Positions 26,895 to 36,764 of a DNA stretch of 48,979 bases are shown in pieces. Both the position numbers and the translations under genes were made by a program. Origin of the DNA: an uncultured Acetatifactor sp. (GTDB lineage: Bacteria > Bacillota > Clostridia > Lachnospirales > Lachnospiraceae); NCBI GenBank assembly GCA_947595925.1, contig CANQEV010000020.1, positions 1 through 48,979 on the forward strand, read 5' to 3'. Under the pieces are notes generated by a model, which saw nothing but the letters and a program-made list of their open reading frames with translations, did not search any database and was not told where the DNA came from. The stretch's first letter is position 1, and each line of letters starts with the position of its first letter.

Positions 26895-27449
26895 ATGGAT
26901 AAGAAAACATTGCGCCGGGAGATCCTCTCCCGGCGGGACGCGCTTACCCCCGGGGAGCAGGAGCGTGCGGAAGTCCTGATCACGGAGCGGATCCTGGGGC
27001 ACCAGTGGTTCTACGGGTCTGAGATTCTTTTGGCGTTTGTCAGTTACGGAAGCGAGATCCGGACCCGGCAGATCATAGAGGAAGCGCTGAAAAAGAAGAA
27101 AAAGGTTTACGTCCCCAGAGTGGAGGGCGGGGAGATCGTTTTTTACCGTTTGGGGGATCTCTCGGAACTGCGCGAAGGGTACCGGGGGATCCCGGAGCCG
27201 GACGGCCATACGGAAAGGTATGTGTATACGGAGGAAAACGCCCGGAAAACCTTGCTGCTGATGCCGGGAGCGGTCTTCGACCCCTATCGGAACCGCCTGG
27301 GATATGGGAAGGGGTTTTATGACCGGTTCCTGGCCGATAAGGAGGGCCTGCAGCTCCGCAGCATCGCCATCGGACATTCCTGCCAGATGGCGGAGCGGAT
27401 TCCCGTGGAGGAACACGACAGGAAACCCTATCAGGTGATCTGCGTGTAG
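26895..27449 (+). CDS. 5-formyltetrahydrofolate cyclo-ligase
   Basis: This enzyme converts 5-formyl-THF to 5,10-methenyl-THF with ATP, returning a stored or inhibitory folate to the C1 pool served by folD. The 184-residue protein has the N-terminal KKTLRREILSRRDAL, the mid-protein VYVPRVEGGEIVFYRL, and the C-terminal GAVFDPYRNRLGYGKGFYDRFL, which includes the family nucleotide-binding motif. The start at ATG 26895 gives the normal family length; the frame is open from 26841 inside the DUF896 gene. It lies between proB and proA, which is unrelated in pathway terms. Confidence 0.93.
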   Translation: MDKKTLRREILSRRDALTPGEQERAEVLITERILGHQWFYGSEILLAFVSYGSEIRTRQIIEEALKKKKKVYVPRVEGGEIVFYRLGDLSELREGYRGIPEPDGHTERYVYTEENARKTLLLMPGAVFDPYRNRLGYGKGFYDRFLADKEGLQLRSIAIGHSCQMAERIPVEEHDRKPYQVICV

Positions 27450-27545
27450 AGTTTGAAACTGAAAGTAATTTGATACAGAGACAAAGGAACTTCGGAATAG
27501 AATTCGGTATTCATGATATAGCCGGAAAGGAAAGGGCTGTGGAAG

Positions 27546-28817
27546 ATGGAGAGAACGGAACAGGAGATCAAAACGTATCTGGAGACTTTGGGAAAGCAGG
27601 CCTGTGCGGCAAAGTACGTCCTGCAGAAACTGGACCGGGAACAGAAGGACAGGGCCCTGAGAAAAGCCGCGGAACAGCTTGTTGAAAGGCAGGAGGAGAT
27701 CCTTTCCGCAAATCAGGAGGACATTCAAAACGGGGAGAAAAGCGGCATGAATCCCGGCCTTCTGGACCGGCTGCGGCTCACGCCCCAGCGGATCGCAGGA
27801 ATGGCGGAGGGGCTCAGACAGGTTGCCCAGCTGCCGGACCCCACGGGAGAGATCCTGGAGGAGACGGTGCGGCCAAACGGACTCCGGATCCAAAAGTGCC
27901 GCGTCCCCATGGGGGTTATCGGCATCATTTACGAATCCCGGCCCAATGTCACGGCGGACGCCTTCGCGCTCTGCTTTAAGACGGGGAATGCCGTGATCTT
28001 AAAGGGAGGGAGCGATGCGCTGCGCTCCAATCTTGCCATTGTGAAGGTTCTCAGGGATACCCTGGAAAACTGCGGGGTCACGCCGGACGCGCTGCAGCTG
28101 ATTGAAGCCGTGAACCGAAAGGTGACGGCGGAGTTTATGCGGCTGAAGGAGTATGTGGACCTGCTGATCCCCCGGGGCGGCGCGGGGCTGATCCGGAGCG
28201 TTGTGGAGAACAGCACCATTCCCGTGATCGAGACGGGAACCGGAAACTGCCATGTCTATGTGGACAAGGCCGCGGATCTGGATATGGCCGTGAAGATCGT
28301 CTTCAACGCAAAGACCCAGCGCATCAGCGTCTGCAACGCCTGCGAATCCCTGGTGGTACACCGGGATGTCCGGGAGGCGTTTCTGCCCAGGTTAAAGAGC
28401 GCGCTGGACGAAAAGCATGTGGAACTCAGGGGGGACGAGGGGATCCTGGAGATCCTGCCGGATATTGCCGGGGCCACGGAAGAAGACTTCGGAACGGAGT
28501 ACCTGGACTACATCCTCTCTCTGAAGACTGTGGACAGCGTGGAGGAAGCGGTGGAGCATATCAACCGTTACAACACAGGTCATTCGGAAACCATCGTCAC
28601 GGAAGATCCCGGGGCGGCGGAATATTTCCTGAACAATGTGGACGCGGCCTGCGTGTACGTAAACGCCTCCACCCGGTTCACGGACGGGTTTGAATTCGGC
28701 TTTGGCGCGGAGATCGGCATCAGCACCCAGAAACTGCACGCCCGTGGGCCCATGGGTCTAAGGGAACTGACATCTTATAAATACAAGATTTATGGGACTG
28801 GCCAGGTGAGAAATTAA
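27546..28817 (+). CDS. proA: Gamma-glutamyl phosphate reductase
   Basis: ProA reduces gamma-glutamyl phosphate with NADPH to glutamate semialdehyde, the second step of proline synthesis. The 423-residue length is normal. The aldehyde-dehydrogenase fold shows [20 protein letters not shown], the catalytic Cys region in [18 protein letters not shown] and the C-terminal [21 protein letters not shown]. It follows the cycloligase by 96 bases and is preceded by GGAAAGG motifs. No proC is seen in the window. Confidence 0.96.
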   Translation: MERTEQEIKTYLETLGKQACAAKYVLQKLDREQKDRALRKAAEQLVERQEEILSANQEDIQNGEKSGMNPGLLDRLRLTPQRIAGMAEGLRQVAQLPDPTGEILEETVRPNGLRIQKCRVPMGVIGIIYESRPNVTADAFALCFKTGNAVILKGGSDALRSNLAIVKVLRDTLENCGVTPDALQLIEAVNRKVTAEFMRLKEYVDLLIPRGGAGLIRSVVENSTIPVIETGTGNCHVYVDKAADLDMAVKIVFNAKTQRISVCNACESLVVHRDVREAFLPRLKSALDEKHVELRGDEGILEILPDIAGATEEDFGTEYLDYILSLKTVDSVEEAVEHINRYNTGHSETIVTEDPGAAEYFLNNVDAACVYVNASTRFTDGFEFGFGAEIGISTQKLHARGPMGLRELTSYKYKIYGTGQVRN

Positions 28818-28838
28818 AAAAGATAAAGGAATGAGCGA

Positions 28839-30359
28839 ATGAGCAGCATGCGTGGTATCGATACCCCGGTCCGCCAGAGGCGGCGCAGGGTGTTTCGGGA
28901 GGTGGCGGATCTGGCGTACCACTCCCAGAATTTAAAGGATGATATGGAGGCGCTGCCTTATAAGATCGTGGATTATGAGGAATCCCAGTACTGGGAGAGC
29001 GTGTACCGGGACAGGGCCATCATCCGGGAGAGGATCCGGCTCGCCATGGGAATGAGCCTGCGGCCTGAGAACCGGGAGCGCCCGGGACATCTGACGGAGG
29101 GGTTGGAGGAGAGCAATATCGACGAGAAATATTATGAACCGCCTCTGATGCAGGTGATCCCTTCCGCCTGCAACGCCTGCCCGGAAAACCGGTATGAGGT
29201 GACCAGCTCCTGTATGGGATGCCTGGCTCATCCCTGCCAGGAGGTCTGTCCAAAGGGAGCGATCTCCTTTGTAAACGGGAAATCCGTGATCGACCAGGAA
29301 AAGTGTATCAAGTGCGGCAAGTGCAAGGCTATCTGCCCCTACGACGCCATCTGCCACAAGGAAAGGCCCTGTAAGGCCGCCTGCGGCATCGGGGCGATCA
29401 AATCCGACAGGCACGGCAGGGCGATCATCGACAGCGATATGTGCGTTTCCTGCGGCATGTGCATGGTGAGCTGTCCTTTTGGCGCCATTGCGGACAAGTC
29501 CCAGATCTTCCAGCTGATCCGCGCCATGCAATCGGGCCATGAGGTGGTGGCCCAGGTCGCCCCGGCGTTTGTGGGACAATTCGGGCCGAAGGTGAGCCCG
29601 GAGATGTTTAAGACCGCCCTGAAGGAGCTGGGATTTGCGGAAGTCTATGAGACCGCCATCGGCGCGGACATGGGCTGTATGGCGGAGGCGGAGCACTATG
29701 TGAAGGAGGTCGCCGCGGGGAATCAGGACTTTGCGCTGACTTCCTGCTGCCCGTCCTGGTCTGTCATGGCAAAGCATTTCTTCCCGGAGACCATAGACAA
29801 GATCAGCAACGAACTGACTCCCATGGTCGCCACGGCGAGAGTGATCAAAAAGCGGCATCCTGAGGCGAAGGTGGTGTTCATCGGCCCCTGCGCCTCGAAA
29901 AAGCTGGAGGCCAGCAGAAGGACGGTCCGCTCGGACGTGGATTTCGTGATCACTTTCGAGGAACTCACGGGGATGTTTGAGGCGAAAGGGATCCTCCTAG
30001 AGGAAATAAAGGCCATGGACGAGCTGCGGGACGCCACGGGGGCCGGAAGAGGCTACGGCGTGGCGGGTGGCGTTGCGAAAGCCATCGAGGAATGTGTCAA
30101 AGCATATTATCCCGGAACGACGGTAAAAGTGGAGCATGCGGAGGGCCTTGCGGAGTGCAGGAAGGTACTCTCTTTGGCAAAGGCGGGCCGGATGAACGGC
30201 TGCCTGATCGAAGGGATGGCCTGTCCCGGCGGATGCGTCGCCGGAGCGGGCACCAATATCGCCATCGCCCAGGCGGCGAAGGAAGTGGAGAAGTTCTGCG
30301 GAACCGCGGAGAGAGAGATCCCCGCGGAAGGCACGGGACAGGGAGCCTTTGGATTGTAG
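28839..30359 (+). CDS. Monomeric [FeFe]-hydrogenase (group B-like)
   Basis: This enzyme makes or oxidises H2 with ferredoxin as likely partner. The 506-residue protein has an N-terminal helical part, then cysteine-rich Fe-S motifs (about 108-215, including CIKCGKCKAICP and CVSCGMCMVSCP typical of two [4Fe-4S] clusters). The H-cluster domain has TSCCPSW (about 301-307), GPCASKKLE (about 350-358) and EGMACPGGCVAG (about 458-469). The changed L2 motif (PCASKK rather than MPCxxK) is seen in group B enzymes, which are less studied than group A. No maturase hydEFG is in the window. It follows proA by 21 bases. Confidence 0.92.
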   Translation: MSSMRGIDTPVRQRRRRVFREVADLAYHSQNLKDDMEALPYKIVDYEESQYWESVYRDRAIIRERIRLAMGMSLRPENRERPGHLTEGLEESNIDEKYYEPPLMQVIPSACNACPENRYEVTSSCMGCLAHPCQEVCPKGAISFVNGKSVIDQEKCIKCGKCKAICPYDAICHKERPCKAACGIGAIKSDRHGRAIIDSDMCVSCGMCMVSCPFGAIADKSQIFQLIRAMQSGHEVVAQVAPAFVGQFGPKVSPEMFKTALKELGFAEVYETAIGADMGCMAEAEHYVKEVAAGNQDFALTSCCPSWSVMAKHFFPETIDKISNELTPMVATARVIKKRHPEAKVVFIGPCASKKLEASRRTVRSDVDFVITFEELTGMFEAKGILLEEIKAMDELRDATGAGRGYGVAGGVAKAIEECVKAYYPGTTVKVEHAEGLAECRKVLSLAKAGRMNGCLIEGMACPGGCVAGAGTNIAIAQAAKEVEKFCGTAEREIPAEGTGQGAFGL

Positions 30360-30360
30360 C

Positions 30361-30617
30361 GGTTCAGCCCGCGCCATTCGCAAAGCCGCGCCTTCGGCGC
30401 TTACCGTCGCTTCGCGAATGGCTTGCGCATAGAAGGGCGGTTCCGTCCCTCTAGTGTCCAGTTCAGCCCGCGCCATTCGCAAAGCCGCGCCTTCGGCGCT
30501 TACCGTCGCTTCGCGACTATCTTTGCTCATAGAAAGGCGCTCCCTCAGCCGCGCGTGTCCGGCAAAAATTTGTGCAAGCACAATTTTTGCCGGAAACACG
30601 GCGGCTGGCTGAACTGG
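30361..30617 (-). repeat. Structured intergenic repeat, copy 4 (reverse orientation, with duplication)
   Basis: Read on the minus strand, 30617-30461 gives CCAGTTCAGCCAGCCGCC, the hairpin CCGGCAAAAATT-GTGC-TT-GCAC-AAATTTTTGCCGG, GCGGCTGAGGGAGCGCC, ATGAGCAAAG, hairpins GTCGC-GAA-GCGAC and GCGCC-GAA-GGCGC, then CTTTGCGAATGGCGCGGGCTGAAC. A 56-base segment (30461-30516) is repeated exactly at 30362-30417. The element begins two bases after the hydrogenase stop codon and fills most of the gap to gltX. No gene is seen in it. Confidence 0.85.
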
Positions 30618-30643
30618 AAAAGTTATTTTATACGAATAAGATA

Positions 30644-30672
30644 TTGCTTTCCTGGGATTGATGCAATATAAT
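30644..30672 (+). promoter_or_regulatory. Sigma-A type promoter of gltX
   Basis: TTGCTT (30644-30649), a 17-base spacer and a perfect TATAAT (30667-30672), followed by an A/T-rich start region. The leader to gltX would be about 43 bases and contains AAAGGAG just before the ATG. Confidence 0.75.
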
Positions 30673-30721
30673 TAAAAAATATTCATTCAAGAGTTTCAGA
30701 AGCAGAAAGGAGTTTAAGATC

Positions 30722-32179
30722 ATGACAAAGATCCGGACGCGCTACGCGCCGAGCCCCACGGGAAAGATGCATGTGGGCAATCTGCGCACCGCTTTGTACG
30801 AGTTTTTGATCGCAAAACATGAGGGCGGGGATTTCATGCTCCGCATAGAGGACACGGACCAGGAGAGGTTCGTGGAAGGGGCTACGGAGATCATCTACCG
30901 CACCCTGGAAAAGGCCGGCATCACCCATGACGAGGGGCCGGACAAGGACGGAGGGTACGGCCCCTACGTCCAGAGCGAGCGCATGAAGACCGGCATTTAT
31001 ATGAAGTACGCGAAAGAGCTGATCGACAAGGGGGAGGCGTATTACTGCTTCTGCGATAAGGAGCGCCTGGCGTCCCTGAAAACGGAGGTGGTGGAGGGAA
31101 AGGAGATCTCCTTCTACGACAAGCACTGTCTTGGCCTTTCCAAAGAGGAAGTGGAAGCCAACCTGGCGGCGGGGAAGCCTTTCGTCATCCGCCAGAACAA
31201 TCCCTCGGAGGGGACGACCACGTACCACGACGAGCTCTACGGCGACATCACGGTGGAGAACGCCGAGCTGGACGACATGATCCTCATCAAGTCCGACGGA
31301 TACCCGACCTACAATTTTGCCAATGTGGTGGATGATCACACCATGAACATCACTCACGTGGTGAGAGGGAACGAGTATATTTCCTCCTCACCGAAATATG
31401 CCCGGCTGTATGCGGCTTTCGGATGGGAGCAGCCCGTGTACGTGCATCTTCCGCTGATCACGGATGAGAACCACAAGAAGCTGGCAAAGAGGGGCGGCGC
31501 GTCCTCCTTTGAAGATCTGCTGGAGGGCGGATTCGTGCCGGAGGCCATTGTGAACTTTATCGCGCTTCTGGGCTGGAGCCCGGAGGACAACCGGGAGATC
31601 TTTTCCCTGGAGGAGCTGATCAAGGAATTTGACTATCACAGGATCAGCAGGTCCCCGGCGGTATTCGACATCGTAAAGCTGCGCTGGATGAACGGCGAGT
31701 ACATCAAGGCCATGGATTTCGACGTCTTTTACGGGATGGCGGAGCCCTATATCAAGTCCGTGATCAAAAAGGATCTGGATCTGAAGAAGATCGCCGGCAT
31801 GGTGAAGACCCGCATAGAGGTTTTCCCGGATATCCCGGGGCACATTGATTTCTTTGAGGAACTTCCGGAGTACGACCCGGAGATGTATACCCACAAGAAG
31901 ATGAAGACGGACCGGGAGAGTTCCCTTGCCGTCTTAAAGGACATGCTTCCGATCCTGGAGGCGCAGGAGGACTACAGCAATGACGGGCTGTATGCCGCCT
32001 TGAGCAGATATGTTGAGGAGAAAGGTGTGAAAAACGGCTATGTGATGTGGCCGGTGCGCACCGCCGTTTCCGGAAAGCAGATGACCCCCGCGGGAGCGAC
32101 GGAGATCATGGAAGTGCTGGGGAAAGAGGAGACCTTAAAGAGAATACGGAAAGGGATCGAGCTTCTGGAAAATGCCTGA
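30722..32179 (+). CDS. gltX: Glutamyl-tRNA synthetase
   Basis: GltX charges tRNA-Glu (and in many Firmicutes tRNA-Gln, later amidated by GatCAB). The 485-residue class I synthetase shows the HIGH-region [19 protein letters not shown] at the N-terminus and [13 protein letters not shown] in place of KLSKR (about residues 250-262), then an anticodon-binding C-terminal part. AAAGGAG precedes ATG 30722. Its stop overlaps the start of the helicase gene by eight bases. Confidence 0.95.
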   Translation: MTKIRTRYAPSPTGKMHVGNLRTALYEFLIAKHEGGDFMLRIEDTDQERFVEGATEIIYRTLEKAGITHDEGPDKDGGYGPYVQSERMKTGIYMKYAKELIDKGEAYYCFCDKERLASLKTEVVEGKEISFYDKHCLGLSKEEVEANLAAGKPFVIRQNNPSEGTTTYHDELYGDITVENAELDDMILIKSDGYPTYNFANVVDDHTMNITHVVRGNEYISSSPKYARLYAAFGWEQPVYVHLPLITDENHKKLAKRGGASSFEDLLEGGFVPEAIVNFIALLGWSPEDNREIFSLEELIKEFDYHRISRSPAVFDIVKLRWMNGEYIKAMDFDVFYGMAEPYIKSVIKKDLDLKKIAGMVKTRIEVFPDIPGHIDFFEELPEYDPEMYTHKKMKTDRESSLAVLKDMLPILEAQEDYSNDGLYAALSRYVEEKGVKNGYVMWPVRTAVSGKQMTPAGATEIMEVLGKEETLKRIRKGIELLENA

Positions 32180-34280
32180 TCAAAAGAGAAATGCCGCTGG
32201 GAGGGCGGGGAACGGCTTAAACGCCTCCCAGCGGGCTGCGGCCGCCTTTGACGGACCGGGGCCCCTGTTGGTCCTGGCGGGCCCCGGATCCGGAAAGACC
32301 TTGACCATCACCCGGCGCATCCGGTATCTGCTGCTGGAGAAGGCGGTTCCCCCGGAAAAGATCCTGGTGATCACCTTTACCCGGGAGGCTGCTCTCTCCA
32401 TGCGGGACCGTTTCCTTCGGGACAGCGGCGACATTCCTCAACAAATTCTTCAAACCGTCAATTTTGGAACCTTTCATTCTATCTTTTATCAAATCTTAAG
32501 ACAATCCAAGGGAATCAAAGAAAACCAGATCTTGGGCGAGACGGATAAGAAAAAAATCCTGCTGTCGGCGCTTTCTTCTGTCATGCCCGAAAAGAGCGGG
32601 CAGGAAAAGACTTATTACGCCAGAGATCTTCTGTCCGCCATCGGGTTTTTCAAGAATACGGGGGATCTGAAAAAGACGGTGCAAAAGGTCCCCACGGATT
32701 TTCAGGACGCTTTTCGTCGAATTTATGCACAGTATGAGAGGGCGAGGACTGCTCAGGGAAAAATGGATTTCGACGATATGCTTTTGGACTGCAGGACGCT
32801 CCTGGCTGAAAATGAAGGGATACGGGCGTACTGGCAGGAAAGGTTTCCCCAGATTCTGATCGATGAGTTTCAGGACATCAATCCCGTACAGTATGGGGTG
32901 ATCCGGCTTCTCTCCGGAGAGCCATATTCCATCTTTGCCGTGGGGGACGACGATCAGGCAATTTACGGTTTCCGGGGTTCTTCTCCGGCGTGCATGCAGA
33001 GGTTTTTAGAGGATTATGGGGCGGAGAGGATCCTTCTGGACACGAATTACCGGAGTTTGGGGGAGATTGTCAGGGCGTCCCTTAAGGTGATCGGCGAGAA
33101 CCAATGTCGGTTTCATAAAGAGCTGAAGGCCGGGAGAGAGGACGGCGGGGATGGAAGAAAGAACGGCGGGGATGAGAGAAAGGAAGACGGGGCTGGGAGA
33201 GAGAACGGTGAGGATGGTAGTGGTAGAAAGTATGACGGGAATGAGAGAGAGGACGGTGAGGATGATAGAAAGTATGGCGGGCATGAGAGTGTGGACGATG
33301 GGGACAGGAGAGAGGATAACGGGCAAGGAAGAGAGAACTTCGGGTTTTCGAAAACCGATAACAGGACGGAACCGGGAGACGGGACCTTCGAAACGGAAAG
33401 GGTAAGGATACTGGGATTTACAGATCAAAAGGAGGAAAACGCGTTCCTTCTGAAACTTTGCGAGAGCGCGGAAGACTGCGCGGTACTTTTTCGGACCAAC
33501 CGGCTGATGCAGAGGTTTGCTGTCAGGCTGCAGAGGGCGGGGATCCCGTTTGAAATGCGGGAAAAAGCGCGCAATCCCTATCTTGCGGACGTGGTTTTGG
33601 ACATTATGGCATACCTGCGCCTGGGAGCTGGCGAGGGGGATCCGGAGCTGGTCTACAGGATCGTCAACAAACCCTCCCGGTATGTGGACCGGGAGGCCCT
33701 GAGAGGGATGAAAGGTTCGGGGGATCCCTTGGAGTCTCTGGAGGTGTGTTACCAAAGACGGAGCCAGTCGGTGATGGAAAAGATTCAAATTCTGAGAAGA
33801 CATTTGTGCGCTATGGAGAAGATGTCGCCCTATCTGGGCCTGCAGTATGTCAGGCGGGTCATAGGTTATGACCGCTGGCTTCAGGAGAGATACGCGGATA
33901 ACCGAAGGGAGCTGGAAGAACAGCTGGAACTTCTGGACTGGCTGGGGGAGGAGGCAAAAGAATTTCATAATCTGCAGGACTGGCTGGAGGAACAGAGGGA
34001 CTATCAGGGACAGGGCACCCGGGAAAACGCTGGAAACCGCCAGATAAAACTGATGACGGTACACGCGTCAAAGGGCCTGGAATTCCGGCACGTGGTCATC
34101 CCGGACTGTAATGAAAGGATCTATCCTTACGGTCAGATGCTGGAGACAGATTCTGTGGAAGAGGAGAGAAGGATCTTCTATGTGGCCATGACCCGGGCAA
34201 AAGACCGGATCGATCTTCTCTATCTTACCGGTACAAAGGACCATCCGATGGAGAGATCCCGATTCCTGAATGCCCTTTAG
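32172..34280 (+). CDS. UvrD/Rep-type ATP-dependent DNA helicase
   Basis: A superfamily 1A helicase of 702 residues. It shows the Q motif ([10 protein letters not shown]), Walker [10 protein letters not shown] (about 35-43), motif Ia (VITFTREAA), motif [14 protein letters not shown], motif [19 protein letters not shown], motif IV region DTNYRS and motif VI ([20 protein letters not shown]). Between about residues 320 and 400 it has a low-complexity insert of imperfect Gly/Glu/Asp/Arg repeats (for example [10 protein letters not shown]), placed between the NYRS block and the following strand. It shares eight bases with gltX. The exact role (repair or replication restart) is not clear. Confidence 0.9.
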   Translation: MPDQKRNAAGRAGNGLNASQRAAAAFDGPGPLLVLAGPGSGKTLTITRRIRYLLLEKAVPPEKILVITFTREAALSMRDRFLRDSGDIPQQILQTVNFGTFHSIFYQILRQSKGIKENQILGETDKKKILLSALSSVMPEKSGQEKTYYARDLLSAIGFFKNTGDLKKTVQKVPTDFQDAFRRIYAQYERARTAQGKMDFDDMLLDCRTLLAENEGIRAYWQERFPQILIDEFQDINPVQYGVIRLLSGEPYSIFAVGDDDQAIYGFRGSSPACMQRFLEDYGAERILLDTNYRSLGEIVRASLKVIGENQCRFHKELKAGREDGGDGRKNGGDERKEDGAGRENGEDGSGRKYDGNEREDGEDDRKYGGHESVDDGDRREDNGQGRENFGFSKTDNRTEPGDGTFETERVRILGFTDQKEENAFLLKLCESAEDCAVLFRTNRLMQRFAVRLQRAGIPFEMREKARNPYLADVVLDIMAYLRLGAGEGDPELVYRIVNKPSRYVDREALRGMKGSGDPLESLEVCYQRRSQSVMEKIQILRRHLCAMEKMSPYLGLQYVRRVIGYDRWLQERYADNRRELEEQLELLDWLGEEAKEFHNLQDWLEEQRDYQGQGTRENAGNRQIKLMTVHASKGLEFRHVVIPDCNERIYPYGQMLETDSVEEERRIFYVAMTRAKDRIDLLYLTGTKDHPMERSRFLNAL

Positions 34281-34331
34281 ATATCGGCGGGGGAACCGCA
34301 CGACATTGAGAAAACGATCGACGGCGGGAGA

Positions 34332-34661
34332 TCAAAGCAGTTCATCGAATTCCGCGTCGTCCAGGAGTTCGTCAAAGGCGTCGCTGACCCTTTCATATTC
34401 GTCGTCATCATCGATGTAGTCGATCAGGGGTTCTTCATTGGGATCTTCAGGGTTTTCCTGGTAGCGGTAAATCCATACTTCTCCGTCCTGGTTTTCTCCC
34501 TTTTCGTCCAGCGGAAGAAGCGCGATGTAATCGTTTTCACCGACGTCGAAGATCGTTACCACGGCGCAGTTTACGGTTGAGCCGTCCTCCAGATCGATGG
34601 AAACGGTCATTTCTTCGTCGGCCTCGGTTGCCCTCAGTTCTCTTTTGGCGTATTTACCCAT
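34332..34661 (-). CDS. DUF1292 family protein
   Basis: This 109-residue acidic protein on the minus strand carries the DUF1292 pattern: MTVSIDLEDGSTVNCAVVT, then DYIALLPLDEKGENQDGEVW and YRYQENPEDPN, ending in an acidic tail (DDDEYERVSDAFDELL). DUF1292 proteins are small and of unknown function; in Firmicutes they are frequently near yrrL/alaS-type genes. Here it lies convergent to the helicase and divergent from the GH13-like gene. Confidence 0.88.
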   Translation of the reverse strand: MGKYAKRELRATEADEEMTVSIDLEDGSTVNCAVVTIFDVGENDYIALLPLDEKGENQDGEVWIYRYQENPEDPNEEPLIDYIDDDDEYERVSDAFDELLDDAEFDELL

Positions 34662-34682
34662 AGCGTTCTCCTTATGATGCGG

Positions 34683-34784
34683 CAGTCAGGCCCGCGCGAT
34701 CTGCGAAGTTCCGGCTGTTTTTGCGCGTTTCTGCACCGCTTTGCAGCGGCCTTTGCGCAGGAAGCGGCGGCTGGCTGCACTGTT
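34683..34784 (-). repeat. Structured intergenic repeat, copy 5 (shortened, degenerate)
   Basis: Read on the minus strand it begins AACAGTGCAGCCAGCCGCC and ends CTTCGCAGATCGCGCGGGCCTGACTG, matching both ends of the family with several changes. The middle is reduced to about 50 bases with small hairpins and lacks the GTGCTTGCAC tip and ATGAGCAAAG. It lies between divergent DUF1292 and GH13-like genes. The next bases up to 34835 are very A/T rich (TATTATAATATATATAAT) and probably contain promoters in both directions that I cannot assign. Confidence 0.65.
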
Positions 34785-34875
34785 TTACTTGTGATTTGAG
34801 GCGTTTGCTATTATAATATATATAATCAGTGAAAAAATCAAGTGAGGAAAGTGAATTGCGGTAAGGAGTATCATC

Positions 34876-36744
34876 ATGGGAAAGACATATCAATTCACAT
34901 TTGTGTCGTCGGCTGAGGATTGCGGAATTGTTTTTTATGACAGGAAGACTGGAAGGGAAAGGGGCCGGGCGGCGTTTTCAGCGGCGGATCGAATCGGAAA
35001 GAAGTACAGGCTTTGCGCGGAAGTGCCGGAAAGCGGATGCCTTTATCAGTTTTACGAGGGGGACGAGCGCAGGCCGGATCCCCTTGGAAAGTGCTTTTAC
35101 AGTCGAAAAAAATATGGGGCTTTGAAAAGCCCGCAGGATGTCTATACGGTTCTGGAGGACCGCGCCTTTGACTGGCAGGGGACGGAGAATCCCCGGATCC
35201 CCTATCATGACAGCATCGTCTATTGCCTGCACGTGAGGGGATTTACCAGGCACCCGTCTTCCCAGGCAGCTGCCAGGGGGACTTTTGGCGGCGTGGTGGA
35301 GAAAATCCCTTATCTGAGGTCTATCGGGGTGACCACCCTGGAATTTCAGCCCCTGTATGAATTTGTGGAAAGGCCTTACAGCAGAAAAAAGGCGGTCGGG
35401 GCTGCAAATTTAGAGGAGAGACTGCCGGAAGAACCGGAATTGCCGGAGACGGAACCGCTGTTGAATTACTGGGGTTATACCCAGGGGTTTTACTATGCGC
35501 CCAAGGCGGATTACGCCCAGGGGGATCCGGTGGAAGATTGTAAGACCATGATCCGGGAACTGCATCGCAGCGGCATGGAAGCGGTGCTGCAGTTCTATTT
35601 CCCGAAGGAATGCAATCCCATGGAGATTCCGGCTGTCCTGCGCTTCTGGGTGGAGGAATATCATGTGGACGGCTTTCATCTGATCGGGGAAGCTCTCCCG
35701 GTGGAACAGATCGCAGGGGATCCTGAGCTGGCGGATACAAAGATCTGGTATTACCAGTGCAGCGACGAGGCCGTGTATGGGAAGTATGATGTTCCCGCCA
35801 GAAAGACCCTGGCCCTGGTCAGAGACGATTATCTTTACGATATCAGGCGCTTCCTGAGAGGGGATGAAAACTGCGTCCCGGCTGTCATGTATCATTTGCG
35901 GGCGATACCGGCCCGCATGGGACAGATCCATTATCTCAGCGACTATTGGGGGTTTACCCTGATGGACATGGTTTCGTATGATTATAAACACAACGAGGCA
36001 AACCGGGAGGAAAACCGCGACGGCTCCGATTATAACTGCAGCTGGAACTGTGGGGAAGAGGGAAGTTCCAGAAAGAAGAAGATTTTGAAACTCCGTCTTC
36101 AGCAGCTGAAGAACGCCTGTTGCCTGCTTTTTTTCAGCCAGTCCACTCCCAGAATTTTTATGGGGGATGAATTTGGAAATTCCCAGAAGGGCAACAATAA
36201 CCCCTACTGCCAGGATAACAGTGTGACTTGGCTCGACTGGAGGGACCAGGAGAGGCATTCGGAACTTCTGGCATTTTTCAAAAGCCTTGTGGAACTGCGG
36301 CGCAGTTTGCCGATCCTGCACCCTGCGGAGGAGGCTAAGATGATGGACACGATCTCCTGCGGCTATCCGGACCTGTCCTTTCACGGACAGACGGCGTGGA
36401 GGCCGCAGCTGGAGGGATACAGCCGAAAGCTGGGGGTGATGTACTGTGGCCTGTATGGAAAAAAGGACGGAGAATTTCTGTACCTCGCCATGAATATGCA
36501 TCAGGAACCGCAGGAGCTTGCGCTGCCAAGGCTGGCCAAGGGGAAAAAATGGAAGCTTTCGTTCAGCACCTGTGAGGAGATGCGGACCGGGGAGAAGGAA
36601 TTGACTGATGTGGTCAAGATAACGCCCAGGACGATAGCGCTGTATATCAGTGAAGAAAAAGAGCCTGCCGCCGCAGAATCTCCCTCTGCACATCCGAAAA
36701 CCGACAGAAAAGAGCGGAAGGAATTCATGTATCTGCAATCATAA
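34876..36744 (+). CDS. GH13 (GlgX/isoamylase-like) protein lacking catalytic residues
   Basis: The 622-residue protein aligns with glycogen-debranching-type alpha-amylase family enzymes: an N-terminal beta domain, SIVYCLHVRGFT (about 114), YWGYTQGFYYAPKADYA, a strand-4 block and KHNEANREENRDG. The three catalytic carboxylates appear to be replaced. The nucleophile position in DGFRFD reads DGFHLI (Ile270). The acid/base EPW region reads KIWYYQC (Tyr293). The stabiliser in TAHDG reads SDYWG (Tyr357-Trp358). It is therefore probably a non-catalytic carbohydrate-binding or regulatory relative. GTAAGGAG precedes ATG 34876. The next gene follows after 20 bases. Confidence 0.82.
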   Translation: MGKTYQFTFVSSAEDCGIVFYDRKTGRERGRAAFSAADRIGKKYRLCAEVPESGCLYQFYEGDERRPDPLGKCFYSRKKYGALKSPQDVYTVLEDRAFDWQGTENPRIPYHDSIVYCLHVRGFTRHPSSQAAARGTFGGVVEKIPYLRSIGVTTLEFQPLYEFVERPYSRKKAVGAANLEERLPEEPELPETEPLLNYWGYTQGFYYAPKADYAQGDPVEDCKTMIRELHRSGMEAVLQFYFPKECNPMEIPAVLRFWVEEYHVDGFHLIGEALPVEQIAGDPELADTKIWYYQCSDEAVYGKYDVPARKTLALVRDDYLYDIRRFLRGDENCVPAVMYHLRAIPARMGQIHYLSDYWGFTLMDMVSYDYKHNEANREENRDGSDYNCSWNCGEEGSSRKKKILKLRLQQLKNACCLLFFSQSTPRIFMGDEFGNSQKGNNNPYCQDNSVTWLDWRDQERHSELLAFFKSLVELRRSLPILHPAEEAKMMDTISCGYPDLSFHGQTAWRPQLEGYSRKLGVMYCGLYGKKDGEFLYLAMNMHQEPQELALPRLAKGKKWKLSFSTCEEMRTGEKELTDVVKITPRTIALYISEEKEPAAAESPSAHPKTDRKERKEFMYLQS

Positions 36745-36764
36745 CAGGAAGGAGATTTGCCGTC

